Part shown: piece by piece, positions 31,791-42,004 of the stretch
Layout of the letters: every line of letters begins with the position of its first letter
Numbering within the stretch: the first letter of the stretch is position 1
From: Eukaryota sp. TZLM1-RC
Taxonomy: Eukaryota; Metamonada: BaSk clade
Assembly (NCBI GenBank): GCA_040285825.1
Contig: JAUPSS010000009.1
Coordinates: 496,001 to 560,000, forward strand
DNA length: 64,000 bases
Direction of reading: 5' to 3'
Position numbers and translations under genes: made by a program
Notes under the pieces: model-generated
What the model was told of the DNA's origin: nothing
What the model saw: only the letters and a program-made list of their open reading frames with translations
Databases searched by the model: none

Positions 31791-31929
31791 TATTTATAAT
31801 AGTTTATTTATAGTTTATTAATAGTATTTGTATTATTGCGCCCATGCGCTTAAGCTTGAGGAAATCCTTATTTCCTTGTAATAAATTACTCTACATCTAG
31901 GTATAATGTCTAACCCCCGCAGATCATCA
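31775..31929 (+). repeat. 3' LTR (155 bp)
   Basis: Identical by eye to 27,830-27,984, preceded by a polypurine tract and followed by ATAT, the target duplication. Confidence 0.9.
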
Positions 31930-32415
31930 ATATTACATATCGCTCCGTTGTTCACGATGTTGATAGAGTCCAACTATACGCTATGTGCAAAAGTGATCAC
32001 ATTGAAGCTGCTGTTGAACCTCTTGTGCGTAAGTTGTCACCTAAAAACGAAGATGAAAATACTTTTGGGAAACGGCGTGCTGATTTAATTACACCAGGGT
32101 CTGATGATGTGATAAAAGTTGTTGATGTTGTCACTGTTGATGTTTGTAAGGATTCAGCAATTGATTTTGCCAATAAAGATGCAACTTCACTCTGCTTTGC
32201 TGAAAAGTGCAAAATCATAAAGTACAATGAGCCTTTATCTTAGCTAGGAGGTGTTGAGCATGTCAACTATCAGCTGGTTCCATTTGCTGTTTCTCTTTTT
32301 GGTAACATTGGAGTATCTGGAATTAAATTTCTCAACGGTTGCAGAAGTTTAATAAAAGAAAGAGGGGGAAGATGTTGTTGATACGTTTATTGAGAATATT
32401 GAGTTCTAGTTTTTT
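31930..32415 (+). mobile_element. LINE family A, right part after the LTR insertion
   Basis: Resumes the family A coding region with the REL signature KRRADLITPG, VVDVVTVDVCKDSA and KCKIIKYNEPLS, all core residues present. A stop follows at about 32,242, and the tail ends near 32,410 with GAGTTCTAG and T-rich DNA, the same 3' end as the copies at 1.5 and 60.5 kb. Confidence 0.75.
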
Positions 32416-32499
32416 TGTTTTGTTTGTTTTGTTTACGTTTTAAAACAAAAGAAAACAAAAAAATACTTTGCAACTAAAACTTGTATTTATTGAATTTGC

Positions 32500-34545
32500 A
32501 CACTTAATTAAATTAACTCATAACTAATGGGACGACTATCATTGAACCAAGATTTCCTCTACAAAATCTTGATCTGCTTGCTGTCTAGCTAAAGCTGCTC
32601 TTATTCGATTGAAAAACCGAGGTAATCTATTAATAATGGCAAATTGAATCCGTGAACGCCATAAACAAATATCAAATCTTTTGATTCTTTTTTTCTTGCA
32701 CCATTTATTGGAAGTCATTCAAAACAGTTTCTGCTTCAACTGATAATCTTCCATTTATCGAAAATGGGAAAGTAATAAAAACCAGCTGTGTAGTTCTATC
32801 GGCATTAGCCTCTTCAATATCTTTATCATATTTTCTATGTTTATCTTTTGCTTCAAAATCAAGAGCAGTCACAGGATTAAGTTTTCTTCTGTGAACCAAA
32901 GTATCACATTACATGTGACAAAGTCAACAATAGCTTCAGAATTATGAATCCAAACACAGTATACATCACCTCTATCATCAGAACCAAAATTATTCAGAGA
33001 AAGTGTTTCCTTCAGCAGGAGCTCTTTGATACACGGTATTCTTGCAGTTTGTGCCATATTGAAAACAGTGTCTCTAACAGCATCATGTAATGAAGAACGA
33101 TAAGTTATCAATTTAGGACAATTCAGAGCATGGAGCAAAGTGAGTTGAGGTGAATTCGACCAAATACATTTTTCTTTTGATAATAATTGATTAATGGGGA
33201 TGTTCAAATATAATCTCATTTTTGTTACAAATGCTTCATTAGTGGCACACAATCCAAATCTTCGTGGTACAATGGTTACAAAAAGTGAAGAATCTGATGA
33301 CTTGTTTTCACAAACACCCTTTTCCAACAACAATGAGTGAAGATCTTGATTTAAAACAGCCGAGCTGCATATATTATTATAAAGATCTTTTTCATAAATT
33401 CCAGTCAATCGTTTCTGTAATGTTCGAAAAGTGTACTTCAAATTTAAAACATTTTTTTCTGGAATATTGCCATTGAATGATTGGGGAAAACATCGACCCC
33501 ATTTTTCTACATCAATTTTTGAAATTTCTTCATTTAATGCAAAAACAGTGGAACTTTGCGTTGTCATCAATAAATCTTCCCAATCTGCAAATCTTTCGGA
33601 AAACTTAAAGATTGCATTTCTGCATCCACCAACAAAAGCACACGAGGTAAGAATAGAAGCCTTCGTCCACCCTAAACCGCCATAATGTGGACTAAGGTAA
33701 GCATGGTCTGGAATTTGGAACATTTTACATCCCAGTAATTGAGACAGAACTTCTGCACGTAATTCATTAGACTTCTGAGCCAAAGGGCTAGTGACAAGAG
33801 GATTTGTAGATCGAAATATATGATTAAAGTTGGAACTAAAACATAGTCTTATAATGGTAAATTTGATGTGTTTTTGTATATCTAAATTCATTATTCGGTC
33901 AATTTTTTCAGAAATTGAGTTCAACTTTTCAAACAATTTTTTGGTAATTTCATCATTATTTCCTAAAAACGAACCCAAATGACGAATAGCATCAATTGAA
34001 TATAATTTGGCTTGAATTTCAATACCATCAAATATTGTTGAAACTGGAGAATTCGATAACAAAACACATTTAAGTAAATTAAGTCGGAGACCAATTTTGG
34101 TAAATAATTCTTCAAAACATACAGTTGCTTGTTTCACAATATATAAATAACCAATAAGCACAACATCATCCATATATGCAATCATCTGTAGCGAAGGAAA
34201 CATCTCTTGAATTTGCAATAAAATAGGATGAATGGCCAAACAAAACAAAAGTGGTCCTAACGGATCTCCTTGCTTTACTTGATGAACTCAAAATGCAATT
34301 ACCAAAATGTAAATTAGAATATGTGCTATATGTTGATTGAAAATACGGTATTAATTCCGGCATATATTGCAATAGAGACATGGATACTGCGACGACTTAG
34401 TGAATTGAAAGCATTACTAAAATTCAATGACATACAAACATTGGATTCATTTTGGCGAAATAAAACATCAGTAGCAAATATCGCTGAAGAGACTCCATCA
34501 GTGGTATTTATACCATATTGAAAGGGTAATGAAATCTTCTATTTA
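32500..34545 (-). mobile_element. LINE family B: RT and REL remnant
   Basis: The best family B copy. From the 5' side (right): YGINTTDGVSSAIFATDVLF and SLNFSNAFNSLS (motif A with Asp replaced by Asn), then YMDDVVLIG (about 34,170) and a long thumb. A His/Cys stretch (LHALNCPKLITYRSS) and SSLHDAVRD follow, then RGDVYCVWI and, in another frame, AKDKHRKYDKDI, the REL lysine strand. It is 5'-truncated near 34,545 and broken near 34,250 and 32,890. The 3' tail has the ACTAATGGGACGACTATC sequence found at five places in this window. Confidence 0.8.
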
Positions 34546-35759
34546 CAACTAAAACTGTAACACTTAAACATTATTATTTATTATTTATTTTTATTATTAT
34601 TTTATAGGTGTATTTAGTTCCAATTTTGGTTAGTAAAGGTATATGAATACTTTTCCCTAATTTTGATCATTTGTCCAACAAACTGAGCAACAGACCATTT
34701 GGAACTCATTCTGTCTAGTTTGGTTTAGCTTCATGAACTGGGGGTGCAAGTCAAAACAAGATTAACCGAACCCAATCCCTCCGCTGAATCAGAAGTCATA
34801 CGAAGTCTATGTGAGTTTGATTCAAAGATGATGTTTACATGTTTTTCAAGAAGAAAATTCTCTGATGGAAATGAGCAGATTGTGGACAGTTCGCACCATT
34901 CCAATCTTGATCCAATGAATTGAATTACCTCTCCACAAAGATCAATTGATTGACAAAATAAGTTGACTGATTTTTATTGGTTCAAAATGAATTTGAATTT
35001 TTTCCTTTGTGATCAAACAAATGTTTTCTGAAGCAAAGTCAAGGTCACCCTCGTGACCTTAAATCATTCTTCACCTCGCACAACTGTTTTAAAAATCAAC
35101 AGTTTCAGTAATTGTAAATTTGATATTGACCCTCTAAATCTGAAATTCACTCAAAGTTAAATATGAAAGATATCTACGTACAGTGATGGATATTGGTAAT
35201 TATAGACGCTCTGGTGCTGCACAAGTATACAAAACACAATGGATTACTGTTTCGTTCCAGTGAAGCTTGATAACTTTGCGATTTGTGACTTCCATATATA
35301 AAAGCAATTGACAAAGACCTACAAATAATTATTATTTTGTAATTTGACCCCAAAAGCATTGGATGTGTCTGAAAGCTGTCATAGAACTCTCTCAAAATTT
35401 TTCTGTTAATGCAGTTTTTTAATATGCCAAAGGTGAATGAGGGTGACAGTTGGCAATGATGATACTACAAGTATTGATAAATAAATGTGTATGAAATAAA
35501 CATCTACCACAATCGAAATTGTACCAAATACGCGTTTTTAATGGTTTATTAGCAATCAGATTGCATTTGTACCGGTGATTACTTTGAGTTTGTCCAACAA
35601 AATGAATGGGCATGTCTCTAATTGAATATGCGTCTCAAAGATTTTTGTGAACAAAGCAAAATCGTTGGCTTGGTCATGACTTGGTACATTTCTATTCATA
35701 TAATGGAAAAATCATCAGATACTTCAATTTCTCCAGTCCTTTAGACATTGTCTGTCAAA
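34546..35759. other. Intergenic, nothing recognised
   Basis: About 1.2 kb, AT-rich, with only short featureless frames. Its right end must contain the promoter of the membrane protein gene starting at 35,760. I see no repeat or RNA gene. Confidence 0.4.
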
Positions 35760-36815
35760 ATGAACCGTGTCTTGGCTTACATTACTCTTGCCTTACTTGT
35801 TATATCCATAGGTCATGTCTTTGCGAAGCAGGGTTCTACTTGCTTAACCTACTTTTATGGCTATGGATGTCACCATTGTATACCATTAGGACCAAAGATA
35901 GACATGATTACCGATTACTTTCCTGTAGTTGTTCAAAAACATGATGTTTGGTCCAATGAAACCTCCAAATCTTTACAAAGTTCTTTATTAGACCAGTATA
36001 ATACAAGGATCTCACCATCAGTTCCTATGATTTTCTCAGCAGACACCATTCTCCAAGGACAGTCCGCTTTCTCATTCGGACTCTGGGATTCAATTAATCG
36101 CAACAGGGGTGTTGCATGTCCCACTTCTTTAAAATTCATTCACAACATTTTCCCAAAGTCTTCTCTTCCCAAAATGTTGGTGTCTGTCTTCGCTGCATTA
36201 GCTGCTGCTTCTCTGTCCCCCTCACTCTTTCATAACTTTGTGTCTGTTGGTAATGCGGCAGCACTAGCCAAGAAGAGTGTGGTGGGGAGCTGTATTTGGT
36301 TCGTTTCAGGCGGAATGGTCTTTTTTGTATTGGGTTCTCTATTTATAATGTTCTTCTTTTCGAATTTCGGGAGTTTGATTTTCTTTTTAAAATATGCACA
36401 TTTTGTTTATTTTTCCCTGGGAATTTGGCATTTGAAAACAGCTATTTTCCCAAAACGTGAGTTGAGACCTTTTTCACCCATATGGATCAGCCAAAGGATC
36501 CAAAAATCATTTGCCATTTCTGATAAATTTTTTAAAATGGGATTTTGGTCTTTTCTTTGTGAAATCTTTGCCATTGTCCCGTCCTTGCTAGTAGCTTCGT
36601 CTGTAGTCGCCTATTCGTTGTCATTTTCAATGTTGGGTTTTGGTTTAGTTTTGGTTGTACTATTTGGAAGTTCATTTATGTTATTATCAACATGGTGTTA
36701 TTGTTTTGATTTATTTTCTATTCCTTACAAATTTGTATTAAACACCCCAGTACTTTCAGTTACGCTTCAAGGAATTTTGTTCTTACTGTCTGCTTTTTTA
36801 TGGCCTATTTCCTAG
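35760..36815 (+). CDS. Thioredoxin-like, multi-spanning membrane protein
   Basis: 351 residues. Residues 1-22 form a signal peptide (MNRVLAYITLALLVISIGHV). A short thioredoxin-like stretch follows with YFYGYGCHHCIPL, a CxxC pair placed as in thioredoxin folds exported to an oxidising compartment, and a later SVPMIF resembling the cis-Pro loop. From about residue 140 there are roughly six hydrophobic segments. The layout (exported CxxC domain plus membrane bundle) recalls DsbD/CcdA-type thiol carriers or VKOR partners, but I cannot assign a family. Start: an ATG with a strong signal peptide; the frame upstream is open for only four codons to a TTG. An AATAAA lies about 70 bases after the stop. 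Confidence 0.75.
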   Translation: MNRVLAYITLALLVISIGHVFAKQGSTCLTYFYGYGCHHCIPLGPKIDMITDYFPVVVQKHDVWSNETSKSLQSSLLDQYNTRISPSVPMIFSADTILQGQSAFSFGLWDSINRNRGVACPTSLKFIHNIFPKSSLPKMLVSVFAALAAASLSPSLFHNFVSVGNAAALAKKSVVGSCIWFVSGGMVFFVLGSLFIMFFFSNFGSLIFFLKYAHFVYFSLGIWHLKTAIFPKRELRPFSPIWISQRIQKSFAISDKFFKMGFWSFLCEIFAIVPSLLVASSVVAYSLSFSMLGFGLVLVVLFGSSFMLLSTWCYCFDLFSIPYKFVLNTPVLSVTLQGILFLLSAFLWPIS

Positions 36816-37190
36816 TTTTTTGAGTGTTGGTTAATTGTTGTAAAGTCTCATTTGTCTGTTTTTGTTTATAAACGTGATTCTGGAATAAAGCTCAACATCT
36901 CGATTCTGTCGAATTAAATTGAAGACAAATAATATCTTCCATTATAAGGTATAACTTAAATTACGATTGCAATTGGAGTGAATGACAGACAAGTTGTTTG
37001 AGGACTGATTTTGAAAGTTCTAAAATACTTGACAGAATGAAGCATTGTCAGAATGTGCTTTGACACGAAATTCCCATAATAATATTAAGAGAAGAAGAAC
37101 TGATTTATAAATAAAACCAGCTATATAAACTATAAAACCCTATAACTTATGACAAATCAATGAATGAGAAACTTATTACGATTTTTTGTA
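36816..37190. other. 3' flank, no gene
   Basis: Contains an AATAAA-type signal near 36,885 for the upstream gene, and otherwise AT-rich DNA up to the LINE B tail. Confidence 0.45.
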
Positions 37191-39300
37191 CATAAACTTG
37201 ATCTGCTTGTTGTCAAGCTAAATCTTTTCTATTTCGTTAGAAAAACCGAGGTAATCTATTGACAATGGTAAGTTGATTGCGAGAACGCCATAAAAAAATA
37301 TCAAATCAATTCATTCAGTTAACTAGATCCATTATTTGGAGATCATTCAAAATTCTGCTTCTACTGATAGTTTTCTTTTCACAGAACATGGGAATCCAAT
37401 AACAATAAATGGTTTATTTTCATCAGCATTAGTTTCTTCAATATCTTTGTCATATTTTCTATGATTTTCATATGCTTTTTAATCAAGTGCATTTACAGGA
37501 TTAGGTTTTCTTGTTTGAACCAAAGTGTCAATTACAACATTAGAGGAGACAAAGTCAACAAGAGCTGCAGAGTTATCAATCCAATAACAGTATATATCAA
37601 CTCTATCATCAGAACCATAATTATCCACTGACAGTTTCTCTCAGCAGAGGCTCTATAATACACAGTATTCTTGCGGTTTGTGCCATATTAAAAACAGTGT
37701 CTCTAACAGCATCATGTCATGAAGAACGATAAGTTATTAATTCTAAACAATTCAGAGCATGGCTCAAAGTGAGTTGAGGTGAATTCGAACGAATGTATTT
37801 TTCCTTTGATAATAATTGATTAATGGGGATATTCAAATATAATCTCATTTTTGATGCAAATGATTCATTAGGGGTACAAAATCAAATCTTCGTGGTACAA
37901 TGGTTACAAAAAGTGAAGAATCTAATGACTTGTTTTCACAAACACCCTATTCCAATAACAATGAGTGAAGATCATGATTCATATCAGCCGAGCTGCATAT
38001 ATTATTATGGATATCATTTTCATACAGTCAATTCAATCGTCTCTGTAATGTTCGAAGAATGTATCTTAAATTTACAAGATTCATTCCTGGAATATTGCCA
38101 TTTAATGATTCGAGAAAGAATTAGCTGCATTTTCTACATCGGTTTTTAAAATGTCTTCATTTAATACAAGATAGTAGACTCTTGTGATATCATTGAGAAA
38201 TCTTTCCAATCGGCAAATCTTTCGGAGAACTCAAAGATTGCATTTCAGCATCCAACGATGGAAGCACACGAATCAAGAAGTGAGGCCTTTGTACAACCTA
38301 AACCACCATGATGTGGACTAAAATAAGCAATGGTCAGGATATTTGGACATTTTACATCCTAGTAATAGGAGAATTTGTGGATCGACATATATGATTAAAA
38401 AAGGAGTTGAAACAAAGTCTTATAATGGTAAATTTGATATGTTTTTGTACATCCAAGTTCATCATTTGGTGAGTTTTCTCCGAATTAAAGTTCAACATTT
38501 CAAACAATTGTTTAGCAACTTCATGATTATTTTCTAAAAACGAACTCAAATGACGAATAACATCACCTATTGTTGAAAATGGAGAATTTGAAAGTGAAAC
38601 ACATTTGAGTAAGTTGAGTCGAATGTCAATATTTTTGAATAATTATTTGAAACATAAAGTTGCTTCTCTGACAATCGTTAAGTCACCTATAAGAACAACA
38701 TCATTCTTATAAGCAGCAACTATTTTCCAAGAAGAAAACATTGCTTGAATTTGTTATAAAACTGGTTGAATGGCAAGAAAAAACAAAAGACTTCCCAGCG
38801 TAAGTCCTGGTGTAACACCATTAGATCCATTTAAGATAGAATTCTGAAAAATGCAAATCGAGATTTGTGCAATATGCTGTGTAGATTGCGTAACAATTCT
38901 GGTAACTAATTCAAAAAAGCACCATAAATACTGCAACTGATGCCGTTAGGCAGAAATACCGAAGATGAAAAGAAAAAAAGAGGGCTTTATCAATAAAAAT
39001 ACTTGTTCTTGAACAAGTGCCACGTCATCATGTAAATTCCTCATCTGTCTACCAAGTTAATCAGTAACAACAACACAACGATTGGTTGAATTTAATACAT
39101 TGCTAAAGTCCTGCCACATCCAAACATTATATTCATTTTGATGAAATAGAACATCTGTAACAAATTCTGCTGATGCAACTCCCTCACTGGTATTAATTCC
39201 ATGTTGAAACGATAACATGTGTTGGTCTCTTCTTTGAATCTATTTAATCAGTAAGCAAAAAACATATTGTGCAAGTTTAAGAAATTCTAATTCGAACATC
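37190..39300 (-). mobile_element. LINE family B, heavily decayed copy
   Basis: DNA similarity to the copy at 32.5-34.5 kb is clear along the length, but indels and stops interrupt every frame. Examples are MNLDVQKHIKFTIIRLCF near 38,430, parallel to MNLDIQKHIKFTIIRLCF, and the shared tail start GATCTGCTTG near 37,200. It is older than the 32.5-kb and 48.1-kb copies. Confidence 0.75.
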
Positions 39301-39402
39301 CTATTTTGAGCTTCTTTCAAATTCAGTCAAACGTGGGATCTCAGTTCTTTGGAATATTTGAACTGGCCAGATAAATCACTAGTAAAAAATTTGGTTATTT
39401 AA

Positions 39403-39553
39403 ATAAAACAATCTTGAAAGCGTCGGAAGAATTGATTTAGAAGAGATGAACAAATAGCGTCATTCCGATGTAGCACTCATTACATGAGAAGAAATCAGTT
39501 GAGCATAGCTAAAGAGTAGCTTCCTTTTTCAACTTTTGTAATAACTACTGCCA
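39403..39553. repeat. About 150-bp repeat, copy 1
   Basis: Direct counterpart of 53,166-53,320. Shared words include AAACAATCTTGAAAGC and TTGATTTAGAAGAGATGAAC. It lies beyond the recognisable end of the decayed LINE B copy and may be part of its 5' region or a separate short repeat. Confidence 0.7.
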
Positions 39554-39650
39554 AATGTGGCGGAGGACGAGTTCAGGCTTAGACGAACATAGATAAAGGA
39601 TTGCTGCTGTCAATTGACCTGAATTTCAATCACTAAAATCAATCACTTCG

Positions 39651-40904
39651 ATGTCTTCTGCTTCAAAGAAAGATCTTCAACCTGGTCAACGTATTGCACT
39701 CATAGTTAGGTTTCTTTTTGGCAACTGTATTAGTCCTAGAGCATTGTTTCTTCTACTCCTGCTCTTTTTAACATTGCTGGGAAGTGTTGCTGCAATCTAC
39801 TCACTTATCCTCAAGCACAAGCTACTCAGTTTCGTCACATTCATTTTTGGATTTGTTTTCTTTTTTGTATTCTTTGCAGTGTACGATCTGTTTCTCACAC
39901 CATTAGGTCGTGCTTACAAGGAGAATACTGCCATTGCCATTGTCATAACTGTAGCACTTTCTGTTTTTGGTTTTTACACAGCGACCCAATTGGTTTGGTT
40001 ACTCAACTGGCTTACAGGTTTTTTCGTAGGTACCTTTATCTGGCCCTATGGTGCCTTTGGTTTGGACATTTTCGGGATTCCTTGCTCTGATGGCGGTAGA
40101 TGCCACATATATCACAATGTAGATTGGGGTGAGTTCACGTTTGAATACTACATGAGCCTGGCAATGCTGTTCTCTCTTCAAATCTATGTTGTATCTGCGT
40201 TCTTTTATCTTGTTGTTATGCCAGTGATTGCTAACATTTACCTCTTCATTAAATCAATTATTGATGTTGATCATGAGAAACAATTTTTTGACTGCGATAA
40301 GCCTCCGAGCAGATTCCTCAATGCTTTTAAGCATGTTTTCTGCATCACCTTCCATGGAAAGTTGGCATGGATCGTTAATTTGTCGATACCATCGCTGTTC
40401 ATTGCATTTCATTCTATTGTTACATCCTTTACGCATCCGGTTGCTTCAGTAATTCTTCAAGGCATTTTGATTATCTCTGTTTTTGTATGTGCTGGCATTT
40501 ATTTCAATAATTATGATGTCATTGATGACTATTTTGAGGGTAGATCATGGCACCCGGTCAAAGTCCTCTTTTATATCGGCTATTACCAACTTCCTATTGT
40601 TTCGGCTCCTTTTATACTTGGTTGGCTGGGATTTGGTATATCTTTAGTGATTTTCCTTATTGATCCAAATTTAGATCAAATAGTATTTGTTAAAAGAAAA
40701 GCCGTCTCTGAGATTCCCAACTTCGTCACACTGCTTTTATGTATTCTGAATTGTGTAGTTTATCTTGTACTTTTGGCTCTTGTATTTGGGCTTGTGTTTT
40801 GGATTGTGCGGTCAATATCAGGTATGGTGAAGAGTTACAAGCAGTTTGAGGAACAGTATCTTTTAGAGAGAGGTAAAGAGGCTGAAAAACCTGTATATTG
40901 TTGA
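39651..40904 (+). CDS. Polytopic membrane protein of unknown family
   Basis: 417 residues, ATG start, no introns. Roughly nine hydrophobic segments span about residues 24-400, separated by short loops. One loop after the fourth segment has two cysteines (GIPCSDGGRCHIY) and may be disulphide-linked. The C terminus is a charged tail (LLERGKEAEK) likely facing the cytosol. There is no N-terminal cleavable signal. The segment spacing and the W/G/F-rich loops faintly recall the C-terminal membrane bundle of chitin or hyaluronan synthases, but no glycosyltransferase domain precedes it. I do not recognise a family. AATAAA occurs four bases before the stop ends and may serve 3'-end formation. Confidence 0.7.
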   Translation: MSSASKKDLQPGQRIALIVRFLFGNCISPRALFLLLLLFLTLLGSVAAIYSLILKHKLLSFVTFIFGFVFFFVFFAVYDLFLTPLGRAYKENTAIAIVITVALSVFGFYTATQLVWLLNWLTGFFVGTFIWPYGAFGLDIFGIPCSDGGRCHIYHNVDWGEFTFEYYMSLAMLFSLQIYVVSAFFYLVVMPVIANIYLFIKSIIDVDHEKQFFDCDKPPSRFLNAFKHVFCITFHGKLAWIVNLSIPSLFIAFHSIVTSFTHPVASVILQGILIISVFVCAGIYFNNYDVIDDYFEGRSWHPVKVLFYIGYYQLPIVSAPFILGWLGFGISLVIFLIDPNLDQIVFVKRKAVSEIPNFVTLLLCILNCVVYLVLLALVFGLVFWIVRSISGMVKSYKQFEEQYLLERGKEAEKPVYC

Positions 40905-41214
40905 ATAAATTGTGTTTATAATTATTCACCATGTCACGCTTTGCTACATCGTATTTTTTGCACATAGGCACAATCACACTTTTAGGGACACTCAAAGTGT
41001 GTGAGAGGGGTGCAGTGAGAATATGAAGATCGCATAATGAAGGTTACATTTAGAATTAGCCTGGTGATCAGCTGAAACCAAAAATAGAACAAAAAATACA
41101 TTGAAAGAAAATATACAAAAACAGTGAGGCAAATACAACATAAACTTAGAATTGCAAAACCACAAAAAACTAAAACTAAAGAAGCAAAAAACTAAAACAA
41201 AAAAACTGTACACT

Positions 41215-41892
41215 TTACTTGGAACGTTCCTTGTCCCATTTATAGACTGGGAGATCATAAGGTCCTTTAACTTTCTTCTTTGCCTTGGAATTTTTCATCA
41301 ATTCTCGTTGAAGATGGAGCTCTCGAGCCATTAACTTCAACTTACGGACAGATTCTTCTAGTTCCAACAGTTCTTGTTTTTTGTGGTCAATGGGGTTTAC
41401 AGATATCTCATCCAATGAATCCTCGGTAGAATTTGTTTGACTGGGAGTAGTATCTTCATCTCGAGTTTCACTATGACCTGATTCATCATCGCTGCTATCA
41501 ATAAAGTGTATTTTGGATGGTTGGGTTTTCTGAAATAAACCGAGTTCTTCCCGCAATGAGTGAAGTTTACGTTGTTCTACAGCTAATTTCCGGAGAACAT
41601 ATGGAAGATCGACCTCCTTCATAGCGAGAACTTCTTCATTAGTGAATACATGACGAGGAGTGTGATGTACTCCGTTTATGGTCTTGGATTTGATCATACC
41701 GAACGCAAATTCATCAGGGTTGCGATCTCGTGCTTTCCGTTGTAGTTCAACGAGTTGCTTCTTTTTCCTGTTGTAGTCTTTGGCACGTAAGACATAGTCT
41801 TTGTGCTTTTCGAGGAGACCATGGCGAGCTCGTCTTGCTGGTTGATGTCGTTCCTTATGAGTGCGGCGTTTTACAACATTTTTAAGAGACAT
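41215..41892 (-). CDS. UTP11: UTP11, U3 snoRNA-associated SSU processome protein
   Basis: 225 residues, intronless. The N terminus carries the family signature HKERHQPARRARHGLLEKHK, followed by DYVLRAKDYNRKK and RNPDEFAFGMIKSK. The C-terminal half is acidic then basic, ending GPYDLPVYKWDKERSK, again typical. UTP11 is a nucleolar component of the 90S pre-ribosome required for 18S rRNA maturation. The length is slightly below the human protein, with the loss in the acidic linker. It is convergent with the membrane protein at 39.7-40.9 kb, with about 310 bp between their stops. Confidence 0.95.
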   Translation of the reverse strand: MSLKNVVKRRTHKERHQPARRARHGLLEKHKDYVLRAKDYNRKKKQLVELQRKARDRNPDEFAFGMIKSKTINGVHHTPRHVFTNEEVLAMKEVDLPYVLRKLAVEQRKLHSLREELGLFQKTQPSKIHFIDSSDDESGHSETRDEDTTPSQTNSTEDSLDEISVNPIDHKKQELLELEESVRKLKLMARELHLQRELMKNSKAKKKVKGPYDLPVYKWDKERSK

Positions 41893-42004
41893 AAAGTGCT
41901 TAAAGAAGACTAAATGGGAATTTCCCTCAAGTACACAATCAATTTTCGTGCGGAATAATTACAAAAACTATCTACTGCACGGATGCTGAGGTCTTTGATT
42001 ACCA

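Larger units (their letters stand above)
27830..31929 (+). mobile_element. Ty3/gypsy-like LTR retrotransposon, internally deleted, nested in a LINE
   Basis: A 4.1-kb element is bounded by two identical 155-bp direct repeats beginning TGTTAG and ending ATCATCA, flanked by the 4-bp duplication ATAT (27,826-27,829 and 31,930-31,933). A purine tract (AAAAGAAGAAAGGGCAG) precedes the right repeat. It encodes a gag-like protein, then RNase H and integrase, then a chromodomain-like C terminus. Protease and the reverse transcriptase palm are missing between about 29,480 and 29,520, where an AATTAATTAATTAATTTA stretch marks the probable deletion. Identical LTRs imply recent insertion. The element must have depended on an intact relative. 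Confidence 0.9.
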
